Source: Streptosporangium pseudovulgare
GTDB taxonomy: Bacteria > Actinomycetota > Actinomycetes > Streptosporangiales > Streptosporangiaceae
DNA: 64,000 nt
NCBI RefSeq assembly: GCF_014648055.1
Contig: NZ_BMQJ01000006.1
Span: 124,001 to 188,000 of the forward strand
Reading direction: 5' to 3'
Shown: positions 16,066-26,904 of the stretch, piece by piece
Layout of the letters: each line of letters opens with the position of its first letter
Position numbering within the stretch: the stretch's first letter is position 1
The notes under the pieces: model-generated
The model's database searches: none
Seen by the model: only the letters and a program-made list of their open reading frames with translations
What the model was told of the DNA's origin: nothing
Position numbers and translations under genes: made by a program

Positions 16066-18879
16066 TTACGCAAAAAGGACAATATCCCGTAGTTCGCCCC
16101 GGGAAGCGACGCCGAGCTTTGGATACGCCTTGTAGAGGTGGTATCCGACCGTGCGGGGGCTGAGGAAGAGCTGGGCGGCGATGTCCCGGTTGGACAGGCC
16201 GCCGGCCGCCAGCCGTACGATCTGCAGCTCCTGGGGGGTGAGGCGGGCCAGCACGCCGGGGGCGGGCGCCTCGGGCGCGGCGGATCCGGTCGCGCCCAGC
16301 TCCGTGCGGGCCCGCGCGGCCCACGGCGCGGCCTCCAGTCGCTCGAAGGTCTCCAGCGCGGCCCGCAGGTGCGGACGGGCGTCCGACTTGCGCCGGGTAC
16401 GGCGGAGCCACTCGCCGTAGAGCAGCTCCGTCCTGGCCTGCTCGAAGGGCCGCGCACCGGCCTCCAGCGCCGCGGTGAAGCACTCCTCGGAGTCCTCCAG
16501 CAGGGCCCGGCAGCGCAGCGCCAGGGCGTGCGCCCAGGGCCGGCCGGTACGGCGGGCCCAGTCGTGGTAGCGGGCGAAGGGGCCAGCCGCCCGTTCCGGG
16601 TCGCCGAGCCGTACCGCCGCCTCCACCAGGTCGGGCACGCACCGCGTCTCCGACACCTGGTACCCGCCGGCCAGGGGCGCGAGGCGGGTGAGCGCCGCTT
16701 CCACGCGACCGTGGCCCAGGTCGAGTGTGCCCAGCGCCCAGGCCGTCCAGCCCGTCCCGACCACTCCGTCGGCCAGGGCGTCGTTGACGAGCGCGTGGCA
16801 GCGCCCGTCGTCGCCCTCGACCGCGGCGAGGTAGGCGAGGAAGGCGCTCAGCTGGCCGGCCCACTGCGCCTGGCCGGTGTCCCGGGCGATGCGCAGCCCC
16901 TCGTCGGCGGCGGTCAGCGCGTCGCGGTGCCGTCCGTGGAACAGCTCCGTCTCGGCGGAGAAGAACAGCAGCGTCGGCAGCACCCCGATGGTGCCCCGGG
17001 TGCGAGCCTCCTCCACCAGGGACCTGGCGACCTCGCCGACCTCGGCGTCCTGCCCGGCCGCCAGCCCGATCCCGCAGACCTGGACCAGGTCGCGCGGGCT
17101 GTCGGCGCCCGCCCGCCGGGCCTCGGCGACCACCTCGGTGAGCGGGGGGAGGTCGCCCGACCCCGACAGCACCGCCGTGACGAAACCGGCGACCGGGGCC
17201 AGCGGGTCGCCGGGGGGCAGGGTCAGCGCGCGCAGCCGTTCCGCGACGCGCGCCACCTCGGGCTCGCCGAGGTACCAGGCGCTGTGGAACGCCTGGATCA
17301 GCATCCGGGCCGCCCGCGCGCCGTCCACCGGAGCGGCGCCGTCGAGCAGCGCGTCGTAGGCCTCGCGCGGCGCCCCGCGCATGAAGCCCGCCGTCGCCCG
17401 GACGTGTGTGAGCCTGGCCCGCAACGCCGGGCTCCCGTCACCCTCACCGGTTCCGGCGCCCGCGCCGCTCCGGCCGCCCTCGTCTTCGCGGCTCTCGCCG
17501 CCGGGGCCGCCGTGGTCGTCCGCGTCGCCCGTACGGCCGGCGTCACCGGCGAGTACGGCGAGCTGCCGGGCGCCCTGCTCGGCGAGCGCCCCGGCCCGGT
17601 CCAGCTCGCCGGCCCAGATCGCCGCCTCGGCCGCCAGCGTGAGCCGCCGCGCCCGCGCCCCGGGCAGCGCGCTGAGCCGGGCCGCCCGGTCGTAGGCCGA
17701 GGCCGCGGCGGCGTACCCGCTGCGCTCGCTCGCGCGGGCCGCGGTGCGTTCCAGCTCCGCGGCCACCTCCTCGTCGGGGCCGGTCGCCGCCATGGCCAGG
17801 TGCCAGGCCCGCCGGTCGGCGTCGTCAGCGCCGGTGAGCGCCTCGGCCAGCGCCCGGTGCACGGCCAGCCGAAGGCTGGGCGGGATCCCCTGGTAGACGG
17901 CGGCGCGAACCAGGGGGTGGCGGAACACGACGGCGCCCGCCTCGACCCGGACCAGACCCGCGCTCTCCGCCGGGTGCAGGTCCTCCAGATGGTCCCCGAA
18001 CGTGGCCGCCGCGGGCAGCACGACGTCCAGGCCGCCGGTTCCGGAGGCCGCGGCCACCGCCAGCAACCCCTGCGTCGCCTCGGGCAACCGCCTGAACCGG
18101 TCGAGGAAGGCGTCCTGGACCCGCTCGGTGAGCGGCAGCGCCGTATCACCGGCCGGGTCGCCGGCCGGATCACCGGGTCGTCCGCCGGGGGATCCGGCCC
18201 GGGAGAGGGCGGCGGGCAGCTCGATCAGCGCGAGCGGGTTGCCCCGCGCCTCGGCGAGCACGCGGTAGCGGACGACCGGGTCGATGCCCCCGCCCGCCAC
18301 CGAGCCCAGCAGCGCCGAGGCGGCGACGGGGTCGATCCCGCCGAGCGTCAGCTCCGCCACGCCCGGCGCGGTGAACGGCTCGCGGGCGGCGAGGACCAGC
18401 GCGATCCCCTCGGCGTCCAGCCGCCGCGCGGCGAACAGCAGCGCCTCGGCCGACGCCCGGTCCAGCCACTGCGCGTCGTCCACCAGCACCAGCAGCGGGC
18501 CGTCCTCGGCCAGCTCGCTCAGCAGCGAGAGCACGGCCAGGCCGACCAGCAGCCGGTCCCCGGCCTCCGCGGCGGCCAGGCCGAACGCCGCGCGCAGCGC
18601 CCGCTCCTGCTGCGCGGGCAGCGCCCCCGCCCGGTCGAGCACCGGACGCAGCAGCAGGTGCAGGCCGGCGAACGGCAGCTCGGACTCCGGCTCCACCCCG
18701 GTGCCGCGGATCACCCGCGTGTTCCCGATGGCCTCGGCCGTCTCGGCGGCGTAGTCGAGCAGCGCGGTCTTGCCGATGCCGGGCTCACCCCGGACGAGCA
18801 GGGCGCCGCTCCGGCTCTCGCGGGCGTCCGACAACAGCCGGTCGATGACGGACTGTTCGGCCGATCTCCCGTGCAACAT
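16066..18879 (-). CDS. Large LuxR-type ATPase transcriptional regulator (LAL/MalT-like)
   Basis: A 937-residue regulator. The N-terminal AAA/STAND ATPase has P-loop RGEPGIGKTALLDYA and Walker B LLVLVDDAQWLD; a long alpha-helical TPR-like middle follows, with an Asp/Gly-rich disordered insert; the C-terminal LuxR helix-turn-helix is LTPQELQIVRLAAGGLSNRD with LFLSPRTVGYHLYKAY. These proteins activate carbon-use or antibiotic genes in actinomycetes, but no target can be named here. MLHGRSAEQ at 18879 is taken as start; an ATG six codons earlier (18897) is equally possible. It begins about 35 bp after the LCP gene on the same strand, so cotranscription is possible. Confidence 0.88.
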   Translation of the reverse strand: MLHGRSAEQSVIDRLLSDARESRSGALLVRGEPGIGKTALLDYAAETAEAIGNTRVIRGTGVEPESELPFAGLHLLLRPVLDRAGALPAQQERALRAAFGLAAAEAGDRLLVGLAVLSLLSELAEDGPLLVLVDDAQWLDRASAEALLFAARRLDAEGIALVLAAREPFTAPGVAELTLGGIDPVAASALLGSVAGGGIDPVVRYRVLAEARGNPLALIELPAALSRAGSPGGRPGDPAGDPAGDTALPLTERVQDAFLDRFRRLPEATQGLLAVAAASGTGGLDVVLPAAATFGDHLEDLHPAESAGLVRVEAGAVVFRHPLVRAAVYQGIPPSLRLAVHRALAEALTGADDADRRAWHLAMAATGPDEEVAAELERTAARASERSGYAAAASAYDRAARLSALPGARARRLTLAAEAAIWAGELDRAGALAEQGARQLAVLAGDAGRTGDADDHGGPGGESREDEGGRSGAGAGTGEGDGSPALRARLTHVRATAGFMRGAPREAYDALLDGAAPVDGARAARMLIQAFHSAWYLGEPEVARVAERLRALTLPPGDPLAPVAGFVTAVLSGSGDLPPLTEVVAEARRAGADSPRDLVQVCGIGLAAGQDAEVGEVARSLVEEARTRGTIGVLPTLLFFSAETELFHGRHRDALTAADEGLRIARDTGQAQWAGQLSAFLAYLAAVEGDDGRCHALVNDALADGVVGTGWTAWALGTLDLGHGRVEAALTRLAPLAGGYQVSETRCVPDLVEAAVRLGDPERAAGPFARYHDWARRTGRPWAHALALRCRALLEDSEECFTAALEAGARPFEQARTELLYGEWLRRTRRKSDARPHLRAALETFERLEAAPWAARARTELGATGSAAPEAPAPGVLARLTPQELQIVRLAAGGLSNRDIAAQLFLSPRTVGYHLYKAYPKLGVASRGELRDIVLFA

Positions 18880-18914
18880 GGGCGGAACCCTACTCATTCG
18901 CCCGAATTGAGGGA

Positions 18915-20351
18915 TCAGGCACCCGCGCAGGAGTCGTGGGTGGCGTCGAACCCCTTCAGGCTGTCGGTGTCGTTCGTCCTGAGGGGCTTGAGCCCCTTCC
19001 AGTCGTCGCCGATGGTCAGGATGAGCCTCGACGTGGTCGCCCGGGGCACCGCCCGGCCGGTCGAGACGAGCAGGTCGCGGCTGAGCGTGGGGACGCCGGG
19101 CTCGCCCTTCGGCGAGTACATGATCGTGGTCTTCGGGTACGGCTTACGCGGCGCGTCACCGATCTTGTAGATGTGGTAGCCCCGCTCCTCAAGCTGGACG
19201 GCCACCTGCGACCCCAGGCCGGAGCGGTTCGTCCCGTTGCGCACCTCGACCTGGATCTTCGAGCGGGAGACCTTGGTCTGCCCGCCCTTGATCCCGGAAC
19301 CGGCGAACGTCCTGTCCCGCGCGACCATCTGGAACAGCGTCCTGCTCTGCGGCTGCACCCACTCCACCCGGCCGGGGTGGGTGGCCGAGTATCTCCAGGG
19401 CGTGGTGACGAAGTGGATCTGCCCGGCGGCCATGCCCTTGGCGCTCGTCGCCAGGTCCTTCATGACACCCGTGGTGAGGCCGGAGTCGGTGGTGACCGAC
19501 TTGGTGGCCGCGTCCAGGAAGCCGAAGAGCCTGGTGGGATCGGTGAGCGTGTCGCCGCTCATCACCTTCTTGACCATGGACGCGACGAACATCTGCTGCC
19601 GCTGGATGCGCCCGATGTCGGAGCCGTCACCGAGGCTGTAGCGGACGCGGACGTAGCCGAGGGCCTGCTCGCCCATGAGGACCTGCCGCCCGGCGGGAAG
19701 GTTGAGCAGGGCCTTCACGTCGCGGATCGGCTCCGGAAGACAGACCTCGACGCCGCCGACCGCGTCCACCATGCTCTTGAAGCCGGTGAAGTCGACCTTC
19801 ACGAAGTGGTCGATGCGGATCCCGGTGAGCGACTCGACGGTCTTCCAGGTGCAGCCGATCCCGCCGAAGTTGAACGACTCGTTGATCATGCCGATGTGCG
19901 CCCGCTGGCCCTGCAGGCCCCCCGTGGCCTTGCAGTCGGGGAGCTGCACCATGGAGTCGCGGGGAAAGCTGATGACCATGGCGTTGTCCCGCTTCGGCGA
20001 GATGTGCGCCAGCATGATCGTGTCGGTCCGCTCGCCGACCTCCCGGCCGTACTTGGCGTTCTTGCCGTTGCGCTGGTCGGAGCCGACCACCAGGACGTTC
20101 ATCGCCTTGGTTGCGATCTTGGCGGGTCGCGCGCCCAGCTCCTCGGCTCCGACGTCGACCCGCTTGACGTTCCCATTCAGCTTGACGTAGGCGGCGGCCG
20201 CCGTGCCGGCCACCGCCACCACGACGGCGGTGCCGCCGGCCACCGTCCACCGGAGCCACCGGCGGCGGCGCCGCCCGGCCCGCGCCGGGGGCTGCGCGGG
20301 CGCGGTCTGCGCGGAGGGTTCCGCGGGCGCGTCCATCGACCCGTTGCTCAC
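18915..20351 (-). CDS. LCP-family wall-polymer ligase with LytR_C domain
   Basis: A 478-residue protein with a basic cytoplasmic start, one helix (WTVAGGTAVVVAVAGTAAAA), then a canonical LCP domain: NVLVVGSDQRNGKNAKYG, GERTDTIMLAHISP with the Arg/Asp catalytic pair and VISFPRDSMVQLP. A C-terminal LytR_C domain follows (SKIQVEVRNGTNRSGLGSQV). Expected to transfer lipid-linked glycans to peptidoglycan on the outer face of the membrane. GTG start at 20351 with GGGAG 4 nt upstream; ATG at 20336 is an alternative. More typical than the LCP paralogue at 10021-11385. Confidence 0.9.
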   Translation of the reverse strand: MSNGSMDAPAEPSAQTAPAQPPARAGRRRRRWLRWTVAGGTAVVVAVAGTAAAAYVKLNGNVKRVDVGAEELGARPAKIATKAMNVLVVGSDQRNGKNAKYGREVGERTDTIMLAHISPKRDNAMVISFPRDSMVQLPDCKATGGLQGQRAHIGMINESFNFGGIGCTWKTVESLTGIRIDHFVKVDFTGFKSMVDAVGGVEVCLPEPIRDVKALLNLPAGRQVLMGEQALGYVRVRYSLGDGSDIGRIQRQQMFVASMVKKVMSGDTLTDPTRLFGFLDAATKSVTTDSGLTTGVMKDLATSAKGMAAGQIHFVTTPWRYSATHPGRVEWVQPQSRTLFQMVARDRTFAGSGIKGGQTKVSRSKIQVEVRNGTNRSGLGSQVAVQLEERGYHIYKIGDAPRKPYPKTTIMYSPKGEPGVPTLSRDLLVSTGRAVPRATTSRLILTIGDDWKGLKPLRTNDTDSLKGFDATHDSCAGA

Positions 20352-20583
20352 GTGACTCCCAAGGGGACTGGCCGGGGCGCGCGCCCTCGGCTGGGGCCGG
20401 ATTCCGGCAGGGGGAGTGTACAGATCCCAGGTAAAAGTCAAGTAAGGATTGCGCATATACCCTTTTGACCTTTGGCTAGGCGTTCGTGAAGAACGAGATG
20501 TTCTGGCCGGTCGTGGGCCCCGGCGAGACGGGAGTGCCGGAGTGCGCCCACCGGGGCGGTGGGGCCGGAGAGGGCGGCCTTGT

Positions 20584-20589
20584 TATGAT
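20584..20589 (+). promoter_or_regulatory. -10 box of a leaderless promoter
   Basis: TATGAT ends 7 nt before the ATG at 20596, so the expected transcription start falls on the initiation codon itself. No -35 consensus and no Shine-Dalgarno sequence is visible, consistent with a leaderless mRNA. Confidence 0.45.
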
Positions 20590-20595
20590 CCGCCG

Positions 20596-21108
20596 ATGAT
20601 TATCCGAGTCGGCGGTCTCGCCGATGTCCCGGCGGTACTGGCGATGTTCGACGGCGCGGTGGCGTGGCTGACCGCGCGGGGCCGTACCGGGCAGTGGGGC
20701 AGCGAGCCCTTCTCCACCGATCCCGTCCGCGTCGAGAAGGCCACCGCCTGGGCCGCCTCGGGCGGGATGCGCATCGCCGAGATCGACGGCCGGCCCGCCG
20801 GCTGCCTCGTCGTCGGTTCCGCGATGGAGTACGTCCCCCCGGCGGCCGAGCCCGAGCTGTACGTGCGGGTCCTGATCAACGACCGGCGGTTCCACGGCCG
20901 GGGCGTCGGCGCCGCGCTGCTGGAGCGGGCCGTGACCGAGGCGGCGGAGCTGGGTGTCTCGCTGGTCCGGGTCGACTGCTACGCCGGGGACGACGGCCGG
21001 CTGGTGCGCTACTACGAGAGCCAGGGCTTCACCAGGACCGAGACGTTCACGGTGGGCGAGTGGCCCGGTCAGATACTGGAGCGGAGGCTTCCCGTCGCGA
21101 CGGGCTGA
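20596..21108 (+). CDS. GNAT-family N-acetyltransferase
   Basis: A 170-residue acetyl-CoA-dependent acetyltransferase. RFHGRGVGAALLERAV is the acetyl-CoA pyrophosphate loop (R-x-x-G-x-G/A), VRVDCYAGDDGRLVRYYESQ and GFTRTETF complete motifs A/B. Acceptor substrate unknown. The ATG follows a -10-like TATGAT by 7 nt and lacks a ribosome site, so it may be read from a leaderless transcript. The region 20352-20583, between this gene and the divergent LCP gene, shows nothing else firm. Confidence 0.88.
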   Translation: MIIRVGGLADVPAVLAMFDGAVAWLTARGRTGQWGSEPFSTDPVRVEKATAWAASGGMRIAEIDGRPAGCLVVGSAMEYVPPAAEPELYVRVLINDRRFHGRGVGAALLERAVTEAAELGVSLVRVDCYAGDDGRLVRYYESQGFTRTETFTVGEWPGQILERRLPVATG

Positions 21109-21127
21109 CCGGGGCGGCCCCGCCGGA

Positions 21128-21290
21128 CACGGCCGGGTGCGGTCGCGGCGCGGCGCGGGGCGGGGCCGGGTGCGCTTGCAGAGCGGCTCCGGGTGGGTCG
21201 TGGGGCGGTGCGGGGCGGGGCCGGGTGCGTTCGCGGGGCGGGGCAGTGCGGGGTGGTGCCGGGCCGGGCCGGGTGCGGTCGCGGGCGCCA
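21128..21290. repeat. GC-rich degenerate repeats
   Basis: Between the GNAT stop and the ABC exporter start (264 bp without a convincing gene) the phrase GCGGGGCGGGGCCGGGTGCG and variants recur at least four times at irregular spacing. Base composition is nearly pure G/C with a strong strand bias to G. No CDS assigned. Confidence 0.6.
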
Positions 21291-21372
21291 TGCTTCGGCG
21301 GCGGGGCGGTCATATATAGGAAATATCGACAAGAGAGGATTGGGACTGGGTTTACCGTCTTATGGGGGTTTC

Positions 21373-23133
21373 GTGAACACTGCTCTCGATCATTCCTATC
21401 GGGGCGAACATCCCGTCCGTACCCTCGCCTACCTCTTCAAGGAAGACCGGCTCAAGCTCGTCGCCGCGGTCTTCGCCTTCCTCTTCAAACACAGCCCCAC
21501 CTGGCTGCTGCCGCTGATCACCGCGAACGTCATCAACATCGTGGTCGGTCACCGCCCCATCGTCGAACTGTGGGGCAACACGGCCGTCCTGCTCGTCCTG
21601 CTGCTCCTCAACCACCCCTTCCACCTCCTCTACGTCCGCTGCATGCACGGCGCGATCCGGCGGGTGGGCATGAACCTGCGCTCCGCGCTCTGCCGCCGCA
21701 TGCAGCAGCTCTCGATCGGCTACCACTCCCGGGTCAGCGCCGCCGTACTCCAGACCAAGGTCATCCGGGACGTCGAGAGCATCGAGCAGACCAGCCAGCA
21801 GGCGAGCGACATGGGCCTTTCGGCCCTCACCACGCTGGTCGGCGGCCTCGTGGTGATCGCCTTCCGGGTGCCCGCCGCGATCCCGGTCCTGCTGGTGGTC
21901 GTGCCGACCGCGGCCTTCCTGGTGATGCGGCTCCGCACCCGCCTGCGGGAGGACAACGAGAGCTTCCGCCGCGAGGTCGAGACGCTCTCCAGCCGGATCA
22001 GCGAGATGACCACCCTCATCCCCATCACCCGGGCGCACGGCCTGGAGCGCGACGCGCTGCACCGCGTGGACGGCACGCTGACCAAGGTGCTGCGCAAGGG
22101 ACTCAAACTCGACCTGCTCAACGGCAGCTTCGGCGCCCTCGCCTGGATCCTGCTCAACGCGCTGGGCGTCGCCTTCCTGACGGGCTCCGCGCTCATCGCC
22201 TACTACCAGGTCATCCCGATCACCGCCGGCGACGTGGTCATGCTGACCACCTTCTTCACCACCCTCACCTCCGCCGTCACCTCCCTGCTCAGCCTGACCC
22301 CGGTGATCAGCAAGGGGCTGGCGTCGGTCCGGTCGATCGGCGAGGTGCTCCAGGCCCCCGACCTGGAGCACAACGAGGGCAAGGTGAAGATCGACTCAGT
22401 GCGCGGCGAGGTGGAGTTCCGCGACGTCGAGTTCTCCTACGGCGAGCCCGGCGAACCCCCCGCGGTCACCGGCCTCACCCTCAGGGCGGTGCCCGGCGAG
22501 ACGATCGCCCTCGTCGGACCGTCGGGCGCGGGCAAGTCGACCGTGCTCAACCTCGTCATCGGCTTCCTGCGGCCGACCTCCGGCCGGATCCTGCTCGACG
22601 GCCGCGACATGGAGACGGTGGACATGCGGACCTACCGCCGTTTCATGTCGGTCGTGCCGCAGGAGTCGATCCTGTTCGAGGGCAGCATCAGGGAGAACGT
22701 CACCTACGGCCTGGCCGACGTCTCCGAGGAGCGGCTGACACGGGCCCTGCGGGACGCCAACGCGCTGGAGTTCGTCGAACGGCTGCCCGCCGGGCTCGAC
22801 ACGGTCGTCGGGGAACGCGGGGCCCGGCTGTCCGGCGGCCAGCGGCAGCGCCTGGCCATCGCCCGCGCCCTGATCCGCGACCCGCGCGTGCTGATCCTCG
22901 ACGAGGCGACCTCCGCCCTGGACTCCCGGTCGGAGGCGCTCATCCAGCAGGCGCTGGCCCGGCTGGTCGCCGGCCGTACGGTCTTCGTCGTCGCGCACCG
23001 GCTGTCCACGATCCGGAACGCGGACCGCATCGCGGTCATGCGGGACGGCGGCATCGTGGAGGTGGGAACCCACGAGGAGCTGATGCGGCTGCGCGGCGTC
23101 TACGCGGGACTCCAGCAGGCCCAGCTCGCCTGA
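21373..23133 (+). CDS. ABC exporter half-transporter (fused permease-ATPase)
   Basis: A 586-residue type IV ABC protein: six helices in residues 20-310, then the ATPase with Walker A LVGPSGAGKSTVLNLVIG, Q-loop FMSVVPQESILFEGSIRENV, signature LSGGQRQRLAIARAL, Walker B VLILDEATSALD and switch His in FVVAHRLSTIRNA. It should act as a homodimer exporting a lipid, peptide or drug. GTG start at 21373 with GGGGG 5 nt upstream. It is single, with no partner half-transporter and no obvious peptide precursor nearby. Confidence 0.92.
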   Translation: MNTALDHSYRGEHPVRTLAYLFKEDRLKLVAAVFAFLFKHSPTWLLPLITANVINIVVGHRPIVELWGNTAVLLVLLLLNHPFHLLYVRCMHGAIRRVGMNLRSALCRRMQQLSIGYHSRVSAAVLQTKVIRDVESIEQTSQQASDMGLSALTTLVGGLVVIAFRVPAAIPVLLVVVPTAAFLVMRLRTRLREDNESFRREVETLSSRISEMTTLIPITRAHGLERDALHRVDGTLTKVLRKGLKLDLLNGSFGALAWILLNALGVAFLTGSALIAYYQVIPITAGDVVMLTTFFTTLTSAVTSLLSLTPVISKGLASVRSIGEVLQAPDLEHNEGKVKIDSVRGEVEFRDVEFSYGEPGEPPAVTGLTLRAVPGETIALVGPSGAGKSTVLNLVIGFLRPTSGRILLDGRDMETVDMRTYRRFMSVVPQESILFEGSIRENVTYGLADVSEERLTRALRDANALEFVERLPAGLDTVVGERGARLSGGQRQRLAIARALIRDPRVLILDEATSALDSRSEALIQQALARLVAGRTVFVVAHRLSTIRNADRIAVMRDGGIVEVGTHEELMRLRGVYAGLQQAQLA

Positions 23134-23215
23134 CGCGGCGAAGCCGGGAAGAACGGATCCGGGAACGGCGGATCCGGGAACAGCGGGGTCTGGAACGGCG
23201 AGGCCGGAAAGAAGG

Positions 23216-23248
23216 AAGGGCGCGGGACGGTCGCCGTCCCGCGCCCTT
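23216..23248. terminator. Strong bidirectional terminator
   Basis: 15-bp perfect stem (23216-23230 with 23234-23248) and TCG loop, AAGGGCGC at the base giving a TT end. It lies between the ABC exporter and the end of the convergent envelope operon. Short GGATCCGGGAAC repeats precede it. Confidence 0.85.
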
Positions 23249-23274
23249 CACCGCTCAGGTCGCCCGGCGGGGGA

Positions 23275-24065
23275 TCAGCCCGTACCGGCGGCGTTCAGCG
23301 GATAGACCCGCAGCCAGTCGACCTCCATCCACGCCTCTCCCTCGGTGCCTCCGCCGGGGAACCAGTCGAGCTGCAGGCACGGCTGCATCACACCGGTCGT
23401 GTGTTTGGTAGAGCGGAACCACTCCTTGCCGTCGATGTAGCCGACCGTGCCCTGCGGGCTGACCTCGACCGCGTAAGTGTGCCAGGTGGTCACGTCCACG
23501 TCGGAGTAGGACTGCTCCTCGCCCTGCGGGGTCTGCAGGTAGAAGTTGGGCCGCCACTTGCCCGGGTAGTCGTAGACCCCCAGGAAGTCGATCTCCTCGC
23601 CCGTGGTGCTCAGCACGTCGCCCCCGCCGTCACGCGGCCACAGCAGGGCGAGGGGGCGGTAGGCGGTCGCCCCGCCCTCGTACATCCGGACCCGGGTCTC
23701 CCAGCGTCCGTACGCCTGCTCGTGGCGGGCGCCGATCCCGGCCGTGGTGCCGTCGGCGCGGCCGTAGAAGTAGAGCGAGCCGTTGCCGACGTAGAGCTGG
23801 TCGGGGGAACGACGGCCCTTTCCGGCGTGACCGGCCGAGTTGTAGATCACCCAGTCGGCCGGGTCGAGGACGCCGTCGAACTCCGCGCACCACGACGGCG
23901 TGCCCCAGCCGAGGGCTCCGGCCGCGCTCGCCTGGCCGGCCGAAGCCGGGCCGCAGACGGCCCTCGCGGCGCCGGACGCCGCCGCACCGGGGGCGGCGCC
24001 GATCGTGCCCGCCGCCAGCGCGGCCACCAGGCCGAGTACGGCCGTCCGCGCCGGTAATCGATGGA

Positions 24066-24069
<4 letters not shown>
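23275..24069 (-). CDS. Secreted GH16-fold protein, catalytic motif altered
   Basis: A 264-residue exported protein (signal peptide to about residue 33) with the glycoside hydrolase family 16 beta-sandwich pattern: YVGNGSLYFYGRAD, YGRWETRVRMYEGG, YRPLALLWPRDGG, TTWHTYAVEVSPQGTVGYID and CLQLDWFPGG. The family active site is E-x-D-x-x-E; here it reads E159-I-D161-F-L-G164, so the acid/base Glu is replaced by Gly (codon GGG). It may be a glucan-binding protein rather than an enzyme. Last gene of the envelope operon: its ATG shares 4 bp (ATGA) with the stop of the preceding gene, and GGGAG lies 6 nt upstream. Several small hairpins sit in the last 80 bp before its start. Confidence 0.82.
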
Positions 24070-26087
<2,018 letters not shown>

Positions 26088-26133
26088 GTGCGGTCTTCCT
26101 CGTTCCGTGGGCGTTCTACGCGTTCCAGGTGTT

Positions 26134-26904
26134 CTACGGGGTGGGATCGGGAGAGGGATCGGGAGCGGACAGGGACTTCCAGCCCGCGGCGGTGAACTCC
26201 GGGGTCCCGGGCAGGGCGACGGCGGGCAGGGCGCCGGGGGACGGGTCCGGGATGTTGACCCAGTCGCCCTTCCCCCCGGCCCGCATGTCGGGGTGCCAGG
26301 TCATGAGCAGGTTCATGGCGTACGGGCTGGAGTAGATCGGGTCGGTGTCCTGGGTGCCCTTGGTGGCGGTCACCTGCACCAGCACGGACACCTGGATCTG
26401 GTCCTGGGCGCGGACCCGCCACTGGACCCCGATCGTCCGCGTCCGCATGGCGGCGCCGTCCGGGAGAGCGCCGGTCTTCGGCAGGCCGAACGTCTCGCGC
26501 CAGCTCGCGACGGTGTCGCGGGCGCCGGTGCGGGCCGCCTCCTGCTGGTCGGGCGGGACGTACAGGACCGCGGCCTGCTCGGCCTGGGCGGCGTCCAGCG
26601 TCCAGGCCGCCTCCAGGGTCGCCGCCGCCGCCGAGACCGCGCCCAGCTCGGTGTGGGGGAACCCGACGGGGTAGCCGGCCTGACCCTCGTACCCGGAGGG
26701 GGTCGCGAGCACGACGGAGTCGGTGGCGGCGTTCGTCACCCGCACCGTCGGGGGCTCGGCCCCGGGCCGCAGCACGTGCCACGCCCAGACCGCGGCGAGG
26801 ATCGCCCCGACGATCGAGACGACCACGATGATCATCCGTCGGGGGGAGCGGGACGGCGATCCCAGATCCCAGTCGAGATCGGCGTCCTCGGGAACGGGCG
26901 GCAC
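26134..26904 (-). CDS. Single-pass membrane protein of the envelope operon
   Basis: A 256-residue protein not recognised. An acidic cytoplasmic start is followed by one helix (residues 24-43, MIIVVVSIVGAILAAVWAWH) and about 210 external residues that look folded: conserved-looking blocks AAWTLDAAQAEQAAVLYVP, TIGVQWRVRAQDQIQVSVLV and YAMNLLMTWHPDMRAGG. The layout (short inside, one helix, compact outer domain) recalls VirB8/TcpC-like conjugation components or MCE-associated proteins, but that is a topology argument only. The GTG start overlaps the stop of the ATPase gene by 1 nt (TAGTG), showing tight coupling. Confidence 0.78.
   Translation of the reverse strand: MPPVPEDADLDWDLGSPSRSPRRMIIVVVSIVGAILAAVWAWHVLRPGAEPPTVRVTNAATDSVVLATPSGYEGQAGYPVGFPHTELGAVSAAAATLEAAWTLDAAQAEQAAVLYVPPDQQEAARTGARDTVASWRETFGLPKTGALPDGAAMRTRTIGVQWRVRAQDQIQVSVLVQVTATKGTQDTDPIYSSPYAMNLLMTWHPDMRAGGKGDWVNIPDPSPGALPAVALPGTPEFTAAGWKSLSAPDPSPDPTP

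Noticed and set aside
16138-19170. 1010-codon plus-strand frame opposite the LuxR ATPase regulator
   Set aside because: The minus strand has clear P-loop, Walker B and helix-turn-helix motifs; the plus frame is a GC-bias shadow.
20351-20460. Promoter for the LCP gene from TTGACT and TACACT
   Set aside because: Spacing is only 15 nt, outside the usual 16-18, so not listed as a feature.
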